NCBI RefSeq assembly: GCF_000834015.1
Contig: NZ_JXQI01000026.1
Span: forward strand, 114,037-178,036
Direction: 5' to 3'
Length of the DNA: 64,000 nt
DNA from: Prevotella pectinovora
GTDB taxonomy: Bacteria > Bacteroidota > Bacteroidia > Bacteroidales > Bacteroidaceae
Below the pieces are notes generated by a model. The model was not told the origin of the DNA. It made no database searches and was given only the letters and a program-made list of their open reading frames with translations. The translations under genes and the position numbers were made by a program. Within the stretch, counting starts at the first letter, position 1, and each line of letters opens with the position of its first letter. This document shows positions 26,236 through 35,803 of the stretch, one piece after another.

Positions 26236-27104
26236 TGGAAGCTCAGGATTTGTTGAAGAAGGTCCGCAAGATTGAAATCCATTCTCGCGGACTTAGCAAT
26301 AATATATTTGCTGGTCAATATCACTCGGCCTTCAAAGGACGAGGAATGGCCTTTAGCGAAGTGCGTGCATATCAGTATGGCGATGACGTGCGTGATATAG
26401 ACTGGAATGTCACAGCAAGGATGAATTCACCATATGTGAAGGTGTATGAAGAAGAGCGAGAACTTACTGTAATGCTGCTTATCGACGTCAGCGCATCTCT
26501 TGACTTCGGCACCCGCATGCAGACAAAGCGTGACAAGGCAACGGAGATTGCGGCAACATTGGCTTTCAGTGCGATACAGAATAACGATAAGATTGGAGTA
26601 GTGTTCTTTTCTGACAAGATAGAAAAGTATATTCCGCCCAAGAAAGGAAGAAAACACATATTGTATATAATCCACGAGATGCTTGACTTTCATCCTGAGA
26701 GCAAGCGCACAGATATATCCTGTGCTCTTCAGTTCCTTTACAGTGCCGTGAAGCATCGTTGTACCGCTTTCATTCTTAGTGACTTCTATTACAGAGGTGA
26801 TTATGAGAAGCAGATGATAGTGTGCTGCAAGAAGCATGATGTCGTGGCTATACAACTATACGACCAGTTCGCAAGAGAGTTGCCCGATGTGGGGCTCATC
26901 AAGATATGTGATGCCGAGACTTCACATGAGATGTATATCGACACGAGTGACAAGAAGCTACGTCAGGCGCATCGCCAATATTGGCAGGAGAGGAGGGCGT
27001 CACTCGATAGACTGTTCAGCAAGACCAATACTGACAATATCTCAATTGCTACGAATGAAGACTATGTGAAGAGCCTCATACAACTCTTTAAGCTGAGGTC
27101 GTAA
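26235..27104 (+). CDS. DUF58 domain protein (Bat operon)
   Basis: 289 residues from the ATG at 26235, which shares a base with the moxR stop (TGATG). The DUF58 motif FSEVRAYQYGDDVRDIDWNVTARM lies near residues 38-61; the C-terminal part is von Willebrand A-like, with a DVSASLDFG MIDAS-type motif near 85-93. DUF58 proteins are regular partners of MoxR ATPases; their exact step is unknown. Cytoplasmic, as no membrane segments are seen. Confidence 0.92.
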   Translation: MEAQDLLKKVRKIEIHSRGLSNNIFAGQYHSAFKGRGMAFSEVRAYQYGDDVRDIDWNVTARMNSPYVKVYEEERELTVMLLIDVSASLDFGTRMQTKRDKATEIAATLAFSAIQNNDKIGVVFFSDKIEKYIPPKKGRKHILYIIHEMLDFHPESKRTDISCALQFLYSAVKHRCTAFILSDFYYRGDYEKQMIVCCKKHDVVAIQLYDQFARELPDVGLIKICDAETSHEMYIDTSDKKLRQAHRQYWQERRASLDRLFSKTNTDNISIATNEDYVKSLIQLFKLRS

Positions 27105-27134
27105 ATACTTTATTCATAAGATTTTATAACAAAG

Positions 27135-28199
27135 ATGAAACGATTATTTCTATCTATATTGTTTGTGTCGCTCACAATGTCGATATGGTCGCAGGTGACC
27201 ATAGACCAGAAGATCGACACTATGCAGATATTGATAGGTGAACAGACCAAGTTGACCCTTAGTGTCACCCTTGATGAGAAGCATCATAAGGTGTCATTCC
27301 CTAAGTTCGAAAGATCGCAATATATCACCCCAGGAGTGGAAGTACTGGAGTGCAGTAATATCGACACATTAGGAGTTGAAGATAATCTCATAAAATACAG
27401 CAAGTCTTATACGCTTACTTCATTCGACGAGAAATTATATTGCATTCCATCACAGAGCATAAAGGTAGACGGAAAGTCGTATCAGACTAAGGATCTCGCA
27501 TTGAAAGTAATGACGATGCCTGTGGATACAGTACACACAGAGAAGTTCTACGGTCCGAAGGACGTGCAGGACAATCCTTTCAGCTGGGGCGAATGGGCAA
27601 CGGTCTTCGGATATTCAATATTGTTTGTATTATTGCTAATACTGCTTGCATATCTGATAAACAGACTAAATACCAACAAGTCTGTAATAAAACCGATAAA
27701 ATTCATCAAGAAAGTATCTGCCCATCAGAAGGCAATCACTGAGATAGAAAAGCTAAAAGAAGAGAAGGCGGCTGTTTCAGAAGATCAGAAGAGTTATTAC
27801 ACCCGCCTGACAATGATCCTTCGCCAGTATATAGCTGAGCGCTTCAATTTCGATGCTATGGAAATGACAAGCTCAGAAATTATAGAAAGGCTCCGGGATG
27901 AAAATGAGGGCGCGATTGAAGAGATGGTTAGTCTTTTCCGTACTGCAGACCTCGTGAAATTCGCAAAGTATTCTGTATTGGCCAACGAGAACGACCAAAA
28001 TCTCGTCAATGCTCTATCGTTCATCAATGACACCAAGAAAGAGGAAGAGAAACCTGTAAAGTTAGTCGTTGAAGAGAATGAAGTAGAAAAGAAAGTCAAG
28101 AGTCAGCGCAGGACATTGAAGCTGGCTATAGTCGTGTTGACGGCAGCTGCACTTTTTGCGTTGATTGTAGTGATATATAAGGTTTATTTAATCGTGTAG
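27135..28199 (+). CDS. BatD-like membrane protein of the Bat operon
   Basis: 354 residues: signal peptide to about residue 20, a periplasmic beta domain (20-145), a membrane segment near 155-178 (VFGYSILFVLLLILLAYLI), a charged cytoplasmic helical region (180-325) and a second membrane segment near 330-350. This order is that of the protein encoded between the DUF58 gene and batA in Bacteroidetes Bat operons. It may position the vWA proteins at the membrane, but that is an inference. Confidence 0.7.
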   Translation: MKRLFLSILFVSLTMSIWSQVTIDQKIDTMQILIGEQTKLTLSVTLDEKHHKVSFPKFERSQYITPGVEVLECSNIDTLGVEDNLIKYSKSYTLTSFDEKLYCIPSQSIKVDGKSYQTKDLALKVMTMPVDTVHTEKFYGPKDVQDNPFSWGEWATVFGYSILFVLLLILLAYLINRLNTNKSVIKPIKFIKKVSAHQKAITEIEKLKEEKAAVSEDQKSYYTRLTMILRQYIAERFNFDAMEMTSSEIIERLRDENEGAIEEMVSLFRTADLVKFAKYSVLANENDQNLVNALSFINDTKKEEEKPVKLVVEENEVEKKVKSQRRTLKLAIVVLTAAALFALIVVIYKVYLIV

Positions 28200-28209
28200 A
28201 GAAAGTTTC

Positions 28210-29208
28210 ATGGAATTTGCAAACATAGAATATTTGTTTTTACTCCTTCTGCTGATACCATATATATTATGGTGTCTGCTCTACAGGAAGAAATACGAAC
28301 CAACATTCCGAATGGCTGATACCTTTGCCTATCAGAATGTTCACAAGAGTCTCAGGTTGCGGCTTATAGAATTGCCTCATCTGCTGCGCGTCTTGGTGTT
28401 CGTGTTGATAGTGATTGTCCTTGCTCGTCCGCAGACACGCAACAGTTGGGGCGAAAAAGAGACTGAGGGAATCGATATCATGTTGGCGATGGACGTATCG
28501 ACAAGTATGCTCGCACAGGACCTCAAGCCAAACCGAATAGAAGCAGCAAAGGCCGTTGCGGCTGATTTCATATCGGACCGTGAGAACGACAATATCGGTC
28601 TTACTATATTTGCCGGTGAGGCTTTCACTCAATGTCCAATGACAACCGACCACCAATCGTTGTTGAATATGCTTGTGAATGTGCGAACAGACTTGGCCGA
28701 ACGTTCTCTGATACAGGATGGAACGGCAATAGGAATGGGACTCGCCAACGCAGTAGCCCGTCTGAAAGACAGCAAGACGAAAAGCAAAGTCGTTATCTTG
28801 CTTACAGACGGTAGTAACAACATGGGTGACATATCACCACTAACGGCGGCTCAGATTGCCAAAAGCTACAATATCCGCGTATACACTATCGCCATCGGAA
28901 GCAAATCCCTTGCTCCTTATCCAATCAATGTGGGCGGAACTGTAAAATACGTTAACATGCGTGCAGATATAGACACACAGACCTTGCAGCGTATTGCCAA
29001 TACTTCAGACGGTCAGTTCTACAGAGCTACAAATACTGCAGAACTGAAAAAAATATACAAGGACATCGACAAATTGGAAAAGACTCGTTTGAATACGAAA
29101 AACTTCTCCAAGCGTTCTGAAGCTTTTGTCCCATTCGCCATAGCGGCTGTATTGATTTTGATAATCGACATGTTGCTGAGGTTGACAGTATTCAGGCGTC
29201 TTCCTTAA
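28210..29208 (+). CDS. batA: BatA, von Willebrand A membrane protein
   Basis: 332 residues. Two N-terminal membrane segments (about 5-22 and 57-74) frame a short loop; the vWA domain then carries a full MIDAS set: DVSTS near residue 95-99, a conserved threonine in QDGTAIG and LTDGSNN. A C-terminal membrane segment (FAIAAVLILIIDMLL) anchors it. The Bat proteins were linked to aerotolerance in Bacteroides fragilis. BatB follows after 129 bases with no gene between them. Confidence 0.9.
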   Translation: MEFANIEYLFLLLLLIPYILWCLLYRKKYEPTFRMADTFAYQNVHKSLRLRLIELPHLLRVLVFVLIVIVLARPQTRNSWGEKETEGIDIMLAMDVSTSMLAQDLKPNRIEAAKAVAADFISDRENDNIGLTIFAGEAFTQCPMTTDHQSLLNMLVNVRTDLAERSLIQDGTAIGMGLANAVARLKDSKTKSKVVILLTDGSNNMGDISPLTAAQIAKSYNIRVYTIAIGSKSLAPYPINVGGTVKYVNMRADIDTQTLQRIANTSDGQFYRATNTAELKKIYKDIDKLEKTRLNTKNFSKRSEAFVPFAIAAVLILIIDMLLRLTVFRRLP

Positions 29209-29337
29209 AACCGTAGGGACATAAACAAGAAAACGATAGAGACAACAAACTTTCTGAGTTTAGTAGACTGCGTTAGAAGTTTGAGAGTCAACATCATACA
29301 ATCAGGAAATAGCATATAAGCAAAAAACATAAACATT

Positions 29338-30357
29338 ATGTTGAGATTCGCAAATCCGGAATATTTATATCTTCTGCTTGTCATACCGGTTCTGATGATA
29401 ATCTGGACAGTGCAGACGAGAAGGAAGAGGAAACAAATAAACGGCATAGTAGACAAAGCACTACAAGAAGGGTTGATGCCAGGACGCTCAAAGTACAGGC
29501 CGCTTGTAAAGTTCTATATGACGCTCACGGCATTGGCATTGCTTATAATTGCTGCTGCCCGTCCGCAGGCAGGCATAAAGATAAGCAATGAGAAGCGAGC
29601 CGGAATCGAGGCAATGGTCGCATTGGACATAAGCAACTCCATGCTCGCTGAAGATGTGGCCCCATCTAGATTAGACCGCAGCAAGATGCTGATAGAAAAT
29701 ATGATCGATGGGTTCAAAGACGACAAGGTTGGTCTTGTGGTCTTTGCGGGTAGTTCATTCATACAATTGCCTATAACAACCGACTTCGTGTCTGCAAAGA
29801 TGTTTCTTCAGAGTCTTACCCCCGGGCTTATTGCTACACAAGGAACAGACATAGGTGGAGCCATCAATATGTGCTGCAGCAGCTTTACCAAGAAAAACAA
29901 TCTGGGAAGGGCCATAGTGCTTATAACCGATGGCGAAGACCACGAGGGAGGCGCCATAGAGGCTGCCAAGAAGGCAAAGAAAATGGGTATTAACGTATTT
30001 GTGTTAGGAATCGGACAGCCTAAAGGCGGACTTATTCCAGACGGGCATGGCGGATATATGCGTGACAACCACGGCAATGAAGTCGTGTCTGTACTCAACG
30101 AGGATATGTGTCGCCAGATAGCAAAAGCTGGCGGAGGTTCTTATATCCATGTTGACAACACCAACAGCGCACAGGAGTTACTTGACGAAGAACTTGCCAA
30201 GTTACAGAAGGGCGACCTGTTGAATGCCGTATACAGTGAATATGACGAGCAGTATCAGACTTTTGTACTTCTGGCACTTTTCCTTATAATAATCGAAGCA
30301 CTCACGCTGGAAGTGAAAAACCCACTGTTCAGAAATATCAAACTGTTCAAGAAATAA
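29338..30357 (+). CDS. batB: BatB, von Willebrand A membrane protein
   Basis: 339 residues, same layout as BatA: N-terminal membrane segments (YLYLLLVIPVLMIIW; LALLIIAAARPQAG), a vWA domain with DISNS near residue 98-102, TQGTDIG and ITDGEDHEGG, and a C-terminal membrane segment (FVLLALFLIIIEALTL). All MIDAS residues are present. BatA and BatB are thought to form a complex in the inner membrane. Confidence 0.9.
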   Translation: MLRFANPEYLYLLLVIPVLMIIWTVQTRRKRKQINGIVDKALQEGLMPGRSKYRPLVKFYMTLTALALLIIAAARPQAGIKISNEKRAGIEAMVALDISNSMLAEDVAPSRLDRSKMLIENMIDGFKDDKVGLVVFAGSSFIQLPITTDFVSAKMFLQSLTPGLIATQGTDIGGAINMCCSSFTKKNNLGRAIVLITDGEDHEGGAIEAAKKAKKMGINVFVLGIGQPKGGLIPDGHGGYMRDNHGNEVVSVLNEDMCRQIAKAGGGSYIHVDNTNSAQELLDEELAKLQKGDLLNAVYSEYDEQYQTFVLLALFLIIIEALTLEVKNPLFRNIKLFKK

Positions 30358-30372
30358 CATCCAGTATGTAAC

Positions 30373-31071
30373 ATGAGACCAATGATGATGATAATAAGAA
30401 AATACATAATAGCATTGCTCCTGCTGATTCCTGTGATTGCATCAGCACAGACCGACCGAGACTATATCCGGCAGGGCAACAAGGCTTACAAAGCCAAGCA
30501 ATATCCTGAGTCGGAAGTGAGATACAGGAAGGCTTTGTCAATCAATCACGAAAACCCGCAAGCCCTTTATAACCTTGGATGTGCCCTCATGATGCAGAAC
30601 AAGATGTCGGAAGCCGTAAAATTCTTCCAAAAGGCAGCAAGCACTGAGAAGAACAAGTTCAGAAAGTCAAAGTCTTATCATAACATAGGCGTCATCTGTC
30701 AGGGCAGTAAGATGTATCCAGATGCCATAAAAGCTTATTCTGAGTCTTTGCGCAACAACCCTTCAGACAATGAAACTCGTTATAACCTTGTACTCTGTAA
30801 GAAGCTTCAGAAGGACAACAAGCAGAACGACAAGAACAAACAGCAGAACCAGAGCGACAAAAACAAGGATAAAGGCAATAAAGACAAGCAGGAAAAGCAG
30901 AAAGATAAGCACCAGAAGCAAGATAAGCCGCAACAGAATCAACCTCAGATGAGCAAGGACAACGCTGAACAGCTTCTTAATGCAGCTATGCAGCAGGAAC
31001 GTGAGACTCAAGAAAGGTTGAACCGCAGTCGCCAACAACAACAGACCAGGAGGCTGGAGAAGAATTGGTGA
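30373..31071 (+). CDS. batC: BatC, tetratricopeptide repeat protein
   Basis: 232 residues: signal peptide ending near ASAQ (about residue 24), three TPRs at about 30-140 (DYIRQGNKAYKAKQYPESE; ALYNLGCALMMQNKMSEAV; KSYHNIGVICQGSKMYPDA), then a low-complexity Lys/Gln/Asn/Asp tail at about 148-200 and a short RQQQQ end. The tail is usual for BatC. It is probably a periplasmic scaffold for BatA/BatB. Confidence 0.88.
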   Translation: MRPMMMIIRKYIIALLLLIPVIASAQTDRDYIRQGNKAYKAKQYPESEVRYRKALSINHENPQALYNLGCALMMQNKMSEAVKFFQKAASTEKNKFRKSKSYHNIGVICQGSKMYPDAIKAYSESLRNNPSDNETRYNLVLCKKLQKDNKQNDKNKQQNQSDKNKDKGNKDKQEKQKDKHQKQDKPQQNQPQMSKDNAEQLLNAAMQQERETQERLNRSRQQQQTRRLEKNW

Positions 31072-31118
31072 TCCAGAGATAATTATATTATACGCCAGAA
31101 ATACTTATATCATATAAA

Positions 31119-33686
31119 ATGAAGAAAGTTATACTGAATATACTATTGGCATTTGCCATATCATTGTGTCACGCCCAGGGGCTGCATGTCTCAGTTCCCT
31201 CCCACGTGCAAACGGGAGAGAATTTCCGACTGACTTATGTGATTGACACGCAAGACGTTGGTGACCTGCATCTCGGCGGCATACCTGGAGCACTCGAGGT
31301 GATAACGGGTCCATACCGTTCGTCTCAGTCGAGCTATCAGGTGATAAACGGACATGCAAGCAGTTCATCCTCTACGACATTCACATATATTCTGTGTGCC
31401 ACGAAAGCTGGCTCGTATAGAATTCCTTCTGCCACAGTAGTGGCTAACGGGCGAAAATTCGCTTCACGTTCTGTACAAATAAAGGTGACGGGCAAGAGCA
31501 TGTCGGCAAATGGCACGCCAAGGATGCACAATGGAGCTGACGACCAACCACGTATGAGGACTGCAGGATCTGAAATCCGCAATTCAGATCTCTTCATAAA
31601 GGTAAGTGCAAGCAAGAACAAGGTATATGAACAGGAGCCTATGATACTGACATACAAAGTATATACGCTGGTAGATCTCAACGCACTTAAGGGTGACATG
31701 CCTGACCTTACAGGCTTCCACACGCTTGAAGTGCCATTGCCACAACAGAAATCCTTTCATATCGAAAACCACAATGGCAGACCATACCGTTGCGTAACAT
31801 GGAGCCAGTACATAATGTATCCTCAGATGTCCGGAGCATTGAAGATACCAAGCATAGTGTTCAAGGGATCAGTAGTTCAGCAGAATAGAGACGTAGACCC
31901 AGTGGAAGCCTTTTTCAATGGTGGATCGGCTTATGTTGAAGTGAAACGCGACATTGTGGCACCTGGAATAACGCTAAATGTGTTGCCTCTGCCCGCCAAA
32001 CCGGCAACGTTCTCTGGAGGAGTCGGCGTATTCAACATAAGTGCGCAACTAAACAAGTCTGATATCAAGGCCAACGATCCGTTCACATTGCGTGTAGTGG
32101 TAAGCGGAAAGGGCAATTTGAAGCTCATCAAGACTCCAGTTGTCAACTTCCCTAAAGATTTCGATAAATATGACCCAAAGATAACCGACAAGACAAAGGT
32201 GACAGCCAACGGACTTGAAGGCAACATGATATACGATTTCATCGCTGTGCCGAGAAATCAGGGCGAGTATACGATTCCGGCCATTGAGTTCACATATTTT
32301 GACACTAACACGAATTCATACAAGACAATAAAGACCCAACCATTCACCATTAAAGTAGGCAAAGGTGATGGAAGCGGAACGTCCGTGAGCGACTATCAGT
32401 CAGATCTGCGCAACAAGGATATACAACCAATACACGAAGGTTTCGAGAGTTCGCATGATTTCGACGACATGTTCTTCTGTTCTACAGGATATTGGGTACT
32501 CATCACCATGATAATCCTGACATTCTCACTGCTGACCGTTGCCTCGAGAAAATACATCTCTTTGGGCAAGGACACCGTGAGAAGCAAGCGTCGTCTTGCA
32601 AACAGGCTTGCCCTGAAGCGCTTGAAGGCAGCTAATGACTCAATGCTGAAAGGAAATAGTTCCACATTCTATGAGGATATACTGAAAGCCATGTGGGGGT
32701 ATGCCGAAGAGAAGTTTAATCTTTCAGCCGGAGAGCTCAACAGGAACAACGTGGAGAGTGTTTTGCTTGCCAACGGTGTAGGAGAAGAATTGTCAACGAA
32801 GTTCATCGGAATCATTGATGCCTGTGAGCTGGAACGATATTCACAGTCTTCTATGTCGAATGACATGAATACTATTTTCGAAGATGCAATGAATACGATA
32901 ACACAGATAGAAGATTCACTGAAGGACAGCAAGAAAAAATCAAGTAAACTGATTCTCGTCCTCATGTTTCTCGTACTGACAGCATTGCCTGCATCCGCAA
33001 TAACAAAGGAGAATGCTGACAACGAGTACAAAAAAGGCAACTATCAGCAGGCAATAAAAGATTATAACGAGTTGCTGAAGACCACGAAGAGTGCTGATTT
33101 GTATTATAACCTTGGCAATGCCTATTACCGTACAGACAACATTACTTTTGCCATACTCAGCTATGAGCGTGCACTATTGTTGTCGCCGAGCGACGACGAC
33201 ATCAAGCTGAATCTGCAGATAGCACAGTCAAAGACGATAGACAAGATCACACCGGAAGCAGAGATGTTCCTGGTGCAATGGTATAAGTCGCTGGTCAATC
33301 TTATGGGTATCGACTCATGGGCGGCATTGTCAATTTTTTCTCTCGTGCTCACTCTGGCATTCTTCACTTTATATCTACTTTCGGTCAAGGTAACGAGACG
33401 CAAAGTTGGCTTCTTTGCAGGAATGTTTTTCGCCGTTCTGTTCGTACTTTCCCAGATTTGTGCATATCAACAAAAGAGCCAGTATCAGAATCGGAGAGGA
33501 GCAATCGTGGTAGTGCCATCGTTGCAGCTGAAAGACGTGCCTGATGATAAAGGGAAAAGTGTTACAGTAATACATGAAGGAACACGTGTTGACATCATAG
33601 ATGACTCGATGAAAGACTGGAAACACGTAAAGCTAGGTGACAATAGGGAGGGATGGCTTCATTCTTCTCAAATTCAGAAAATCTAA
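31119..33686 (+). CDS. BatD-BatE fusion protein
   Basis: 855 residues. Residues 1-450 are BatD: signal peptide, then tandem Ig-like beta domains beginning LHVSVPSHVQTGENFRLTY, and a membrane segment near 455-475. Residues 475-605 form a cytoplasmic helical region. At about 610-626 there is a second signal-peptide-like segment (LILVLMFLVLTALPASA). Residues 630-700 are TPRs (EYKKGNYQQAIKDYNELL; LYYNLGNAYYRTDN), 730-780 two membrane segments, and 790-855 an SH3-like domain ending REGWLHSSQIQKI, which together are BatE. In Bacteroides these are, as I recall, separate genes. No stop or frameshift interrupts the join. Confidence 0.88.
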   Translation: MKKVILNILLAFAISLCHAQGLHVSVPSHVQTGENFRLTYVIDTQDVGDLHLGGIPGALEVITGPYRSSQSSYQVINGHASSSSSTTFTYILCATKAGSYRIPSATVVANGRKFASRSVQIKVTGKSMSANGTPRMHNGADDQPRMRTAGSEIRNSDLFIKVSASKNKVYEQEPMILTYKVYTLVDLNALKGDMPDLTGFHTLEVPLPQQKSFHIENHNGRPYRCVTWSQYIMYPQMSGALKIPSIVFKGSVVQQNRDVDPVEAFFNGGSAYVEVKRDIVAPGITLNVLPLPAKPATFSGGVGVFNISAQLNKSDIKANDPFTLRVVVSGKGNLKLIKTPVVNFPKDFDKYDPKITDKTKVTANGLEGNMIYDFIAVPRNQGEYTIPAIEFTYFDTNTNSYKTIKTQPFTIKVGKGDGSGTSVSDYQSDLRNKDIQPIHEGFESSHDFDDMFFCSTGYWVLITMIILTFSLLTVASRKYISLGKDTVRSKRRLANRLALKRLKAANDSMLKGNSSTFYEDILKAMWGYAEEKFNLSAGELNRNNVESVLLANGVGEELSTKFIGIIDACELERYSQSSMSNDMNTIFEDAMNTITQIEDSLKDSKKKSSKLILVLMFLVLTALPASAITKENADNEYKKGNYQQAIKDYNELLKTTKSADLYYNLGNAYYRTDNITFAILSYERALLLSPSDDDIKLNLQIAQSKTIDKITPEAEMFLVQWYKSLVNLMGIDSWAALSIFSLVLTLAFFTLYLLSVKVTRRKVGFFAGMFFAVLFVLSQICAYQQKSQYQNRRGAIVVVPSLQLKDVPDDKGKSVTVIHEGTRVDIIDDSMKDWKHVKLGDNREGWLHSSQIQKI

Positions 33687-33695
33687 ATATCGAAA

Positions 33696-34376
33696 ATGAC
33701 AGGGAATATAGATTTAGCCATATTGCAGATGGTCAACGGCAGCGAATCATCGTTCCTCGACGGACTGATGGTTACGTTGACTTCCGGGTTCACATGGATA
33801 CCGCTCTATATCGCATTGCTTTATCTCGTGATAAGCAACAATGACAACATGACCAAGATAATGCTGATAATACTGTGTGGAATCGGTTGCGTGATGTTCT
33901 CTGGAGGAATCTGTGACTTTATCATCAAGCCTATGATAGGAAGGACACGACCTATCAACGATGACATGCTTGACGGAATAATATATACAGTAGGGGATAT
34001 GAGCAACAAAGACTTCAGTTTCTTCTCGTCACACGCAGCAAACACCACCAGCTTGACAATGTTCTTCTCACTGTTGGTGAGAAACAGGAAATTTACTGTC
34101 GCAATGACGGCATGGGCTCTGATTAATTGCTACACAAGGCTGTACCTCGGAATGCATTATCCTTTCGACGTGTTGGTAGGCATAGCTTGGGGAGCGCTTG
34201 TTGGACTACTTTTATATTTAGTATATCTCAAGGTCTACGACAGGATGTTTCCCGATGTGGAATTCATTTCCAGCCAGTATACTTCTAAAGGCTATACAAT
34301 AATTACTATCGACATTGTATTGCTCACAATGTCACTCTTGTTTCTCTATGCCATACTAAGATCGTTTATAAGTTAG
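33696..34376 (+). CDS. PAP2 family membrane phosphatase
   Basis: 226 residues with about six membrane segments. The three lipid-phosphatase motifs are KPMIGRTRP (about 80-88), FFSSHAANTTSL (about 108-119, SSHA in place of the usual PSGH) and TRLYLGMHYPFDVLVG (about 146-161). It may dephosphorylate undecaprenyl pyrophosphate or a lipid phosphate. It begins 9 bases after batD-batE, so it is probably co-transcribed with the Bat genes. Confidence 0.9.
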   Translation: MTGNIDLAILQMVNGSESSFLDGLMVTLTSGFTWIPLYIALLYLVISNNDNMTKIMLIILCGIGCVMFSGGICDFIIKPMIGRTRPINDDMLDGIIYTVGDMSNKDFSFFSSHAANTTSLTMFFSLLVRNRKFTVAMTAWALINCYTRLYLGMHYPFDVLVGIAWGALVGLLLYLVYLKVYDRMFPDVEFISSQYTSKGYTIITIDIVLLTMSLLFLYAILRSFIS

Positions 34377-34425
34377 AATAGCCAGTTTGCAGGTCGGAAA
34401 CATAACGTTTGTCTGGTATAAGCCG

Positions 34426-34491
34426 CCTGTTTATTGCATGTAATCAACCTATTTGTCTGATGCAAACCACCTATTTACCTGATGTAGACAG
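34426..34491. repeat. Three tandem 22-bp imperfect repeats upstream of queA
   Basis: Units at 34426-34447, 34448-34469 and 34470-34491 begin CCTGTTTATTG, CCTATTTGTCTG and CCTATTTACCTG, and each has a (C/G)ATG(T/C)A core. The period is exactly 22 bases, two helical turns, and not a multiple of three, which argues against the region being coding. Confidence 0.65.
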
Positions 34492-34558
34492 TTTGGTTAT
34501 ACCATCAAGACATGGCATCCACCAAGTTATAAAAGCAAATTTAAAGAATTTATCAAAT

Positions 34559-35782
34559 ATGGAAATGGACGTAAAACAGATAAGAATCAGCGATTACAAT
34601 TATCCTTTGCCAGATGAGAAGATTGCAAAATTCCCATTGGCAAAGAGAGACGAAAGCAAGTTGTTGATATACAACCACGGAAAGATAGAGGAAGACATTT
34701 TCCACAACATATCAAGCCATTTGCCAAAGGGTGCTATGATGGTGTTCAACAACACGAAAGTGATACAGGCACGCCTCCACTTCAGAAAGGATACAGGAGC
34801 TCTCATCGAAATATTTCTTCTTGAGCCCCATACTCCCGCTGACTATGAACAGATGTTTCAGACCACGAGAGAGTGCTCATGGCTATGCATCGTTGGAAAC
34901 CTGAAAAAATGGAAAGGACAGGAATTGAAGCGTGAGGTTAACATCAAGGGAATCTGCGTGACATTACGCGCCAACTATGTTGAGGAACATCATACCTCGC
35001 ATCTCATACGTTTCTCCTGGGACGGCGACAAGGTCTCGTTTGCAGATATACTTGAGGCGATGGGTGAACTGCCTATACCGCCTTATCTCAACCGCGAGAC
35101 ACAGGAGAGTGACAAAACCACATATCAGACGGTATATTCCAAGATAAAGGGAAGTGTGGCTGCGCCGACCGCAGGACTGCATTTCACAGACTCTGTGCTC
35201 TCCGATCTCGACAACCATGGCATCGACCGTGAGGAAATCACGCTGCACGTAGGAGCCGGCACGTTCAAACCTGTAAAATCCGAAGAAATAGGAGGCCATG
35301 ATATGCATTCTGAGTTCATCTGTGTGCATAGGAGTACACTCGAAAAGCTCATAAGTCACGACTGCAAGACTATTGCCGTGGGTACAACGAGCGTAAGAAC
35401 CATTGAAAGCCTATATTATCTGGGACTAAAGTTACACGCGGATAAAGAAATTGAAGAGTCCAAGCTTCACATAGGACAATGGGAACCTTACGACGAGAAC
35501 CTGCCGAAACTCAAACCACAAGAGGCGATAAACGCGATTCTTGACTATATGTCAGCAAAGAGGATAAGCACCATTCATTTCTCCACCCAGATAATTATCG
35601 TACCGGGTTACGATTACAAGATTGTCAAGATGCTTGTCACCAATTTCCATCAGCCCCAAAGCACTCTGCTGCTGCTTGTCAGCGCATTCGTCAACGGCGA
35701 TTGGAAATCAATCTACGATTATGCATTGTCACACGAGTTCAGATTCCTGAGCTATGGCGACAGCTCTTTATTAATACCATAA
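34559..35782 (+). CDS. queA: tRNA preQ1(34) S-adenosylmethionine ribosyltransferase-isomerase QueA
   Basis: 407 residues from the ATG at 34559 (MEMDVKQIRISDYNY); another ATG 6 bases on is equally possible. It transfers and isomerises the ribosyl of S-adenosylmethionine onto preQ1 in the tRNA anticodon, the penultimate step of queuosine synthesis. Family blocks: PDEKIAKFPLAKRDESKLL, FNNTKVIQARL, YQTVYSKIKGSVAAPTAGLHFT, THVGAGTF-like LHVGAGTFKPV, and TNFHQPQSTLLLLVSAF. The open frame extends to 34409, but the 22-bp repeats there exclude it as coding. Confidence 0.95.
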   Translation: MEMDVKQIRISDYNYPLPDEKIAKFPLAKRDESKLLIYNHGKIEEDIFHNISSHLPKGAMMVFNNTKVIQARLHFRKDTGALIEIFLLEPHTPADYEQMFQTTRECSWLCIVGNLKKWKGQELKREVNIKGICVTLRANYVEEHHTSHLIRFSWDGDKVSFADILEAMGELPIPPYLNRETQESDKTTYQTVYSKIKGSVAAPTAGLHFTDSVLSDLDNHGIDREEITLHVGAGTFKPVKSEEIGGHDMHSEFICVHRSTLEKLISHDCKTIAVGTTSVRTIESLYYLGLKLHADKEIEESKLHIGQWEPYDENLPKLKPQEAINAILDYMSAKRISTIHFSTQIIIVPGYDYKIVKMLVTNFHQPQSTLLLLVSAFVNGDWKSIYDYALSHEFRFLSYGDSSLLIP

Positions 35783-35803
35783 CGAAAAAAGAAAACAATA
35801 AAA

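Noticed and set aside
27135..28199. Second complete BatD in the Bat operon
   Set aside because: It has only one short periplasmic beta domain and no Ig-like tandem as in BatD, so I call it BatD-like instead.
34409..34558. N-terminal extension of QueA
   Set aside because: The stretch consists largely of 22-bp tandem repeats whose period is not a multiple of three, and QueA proteins start at the position I chose.
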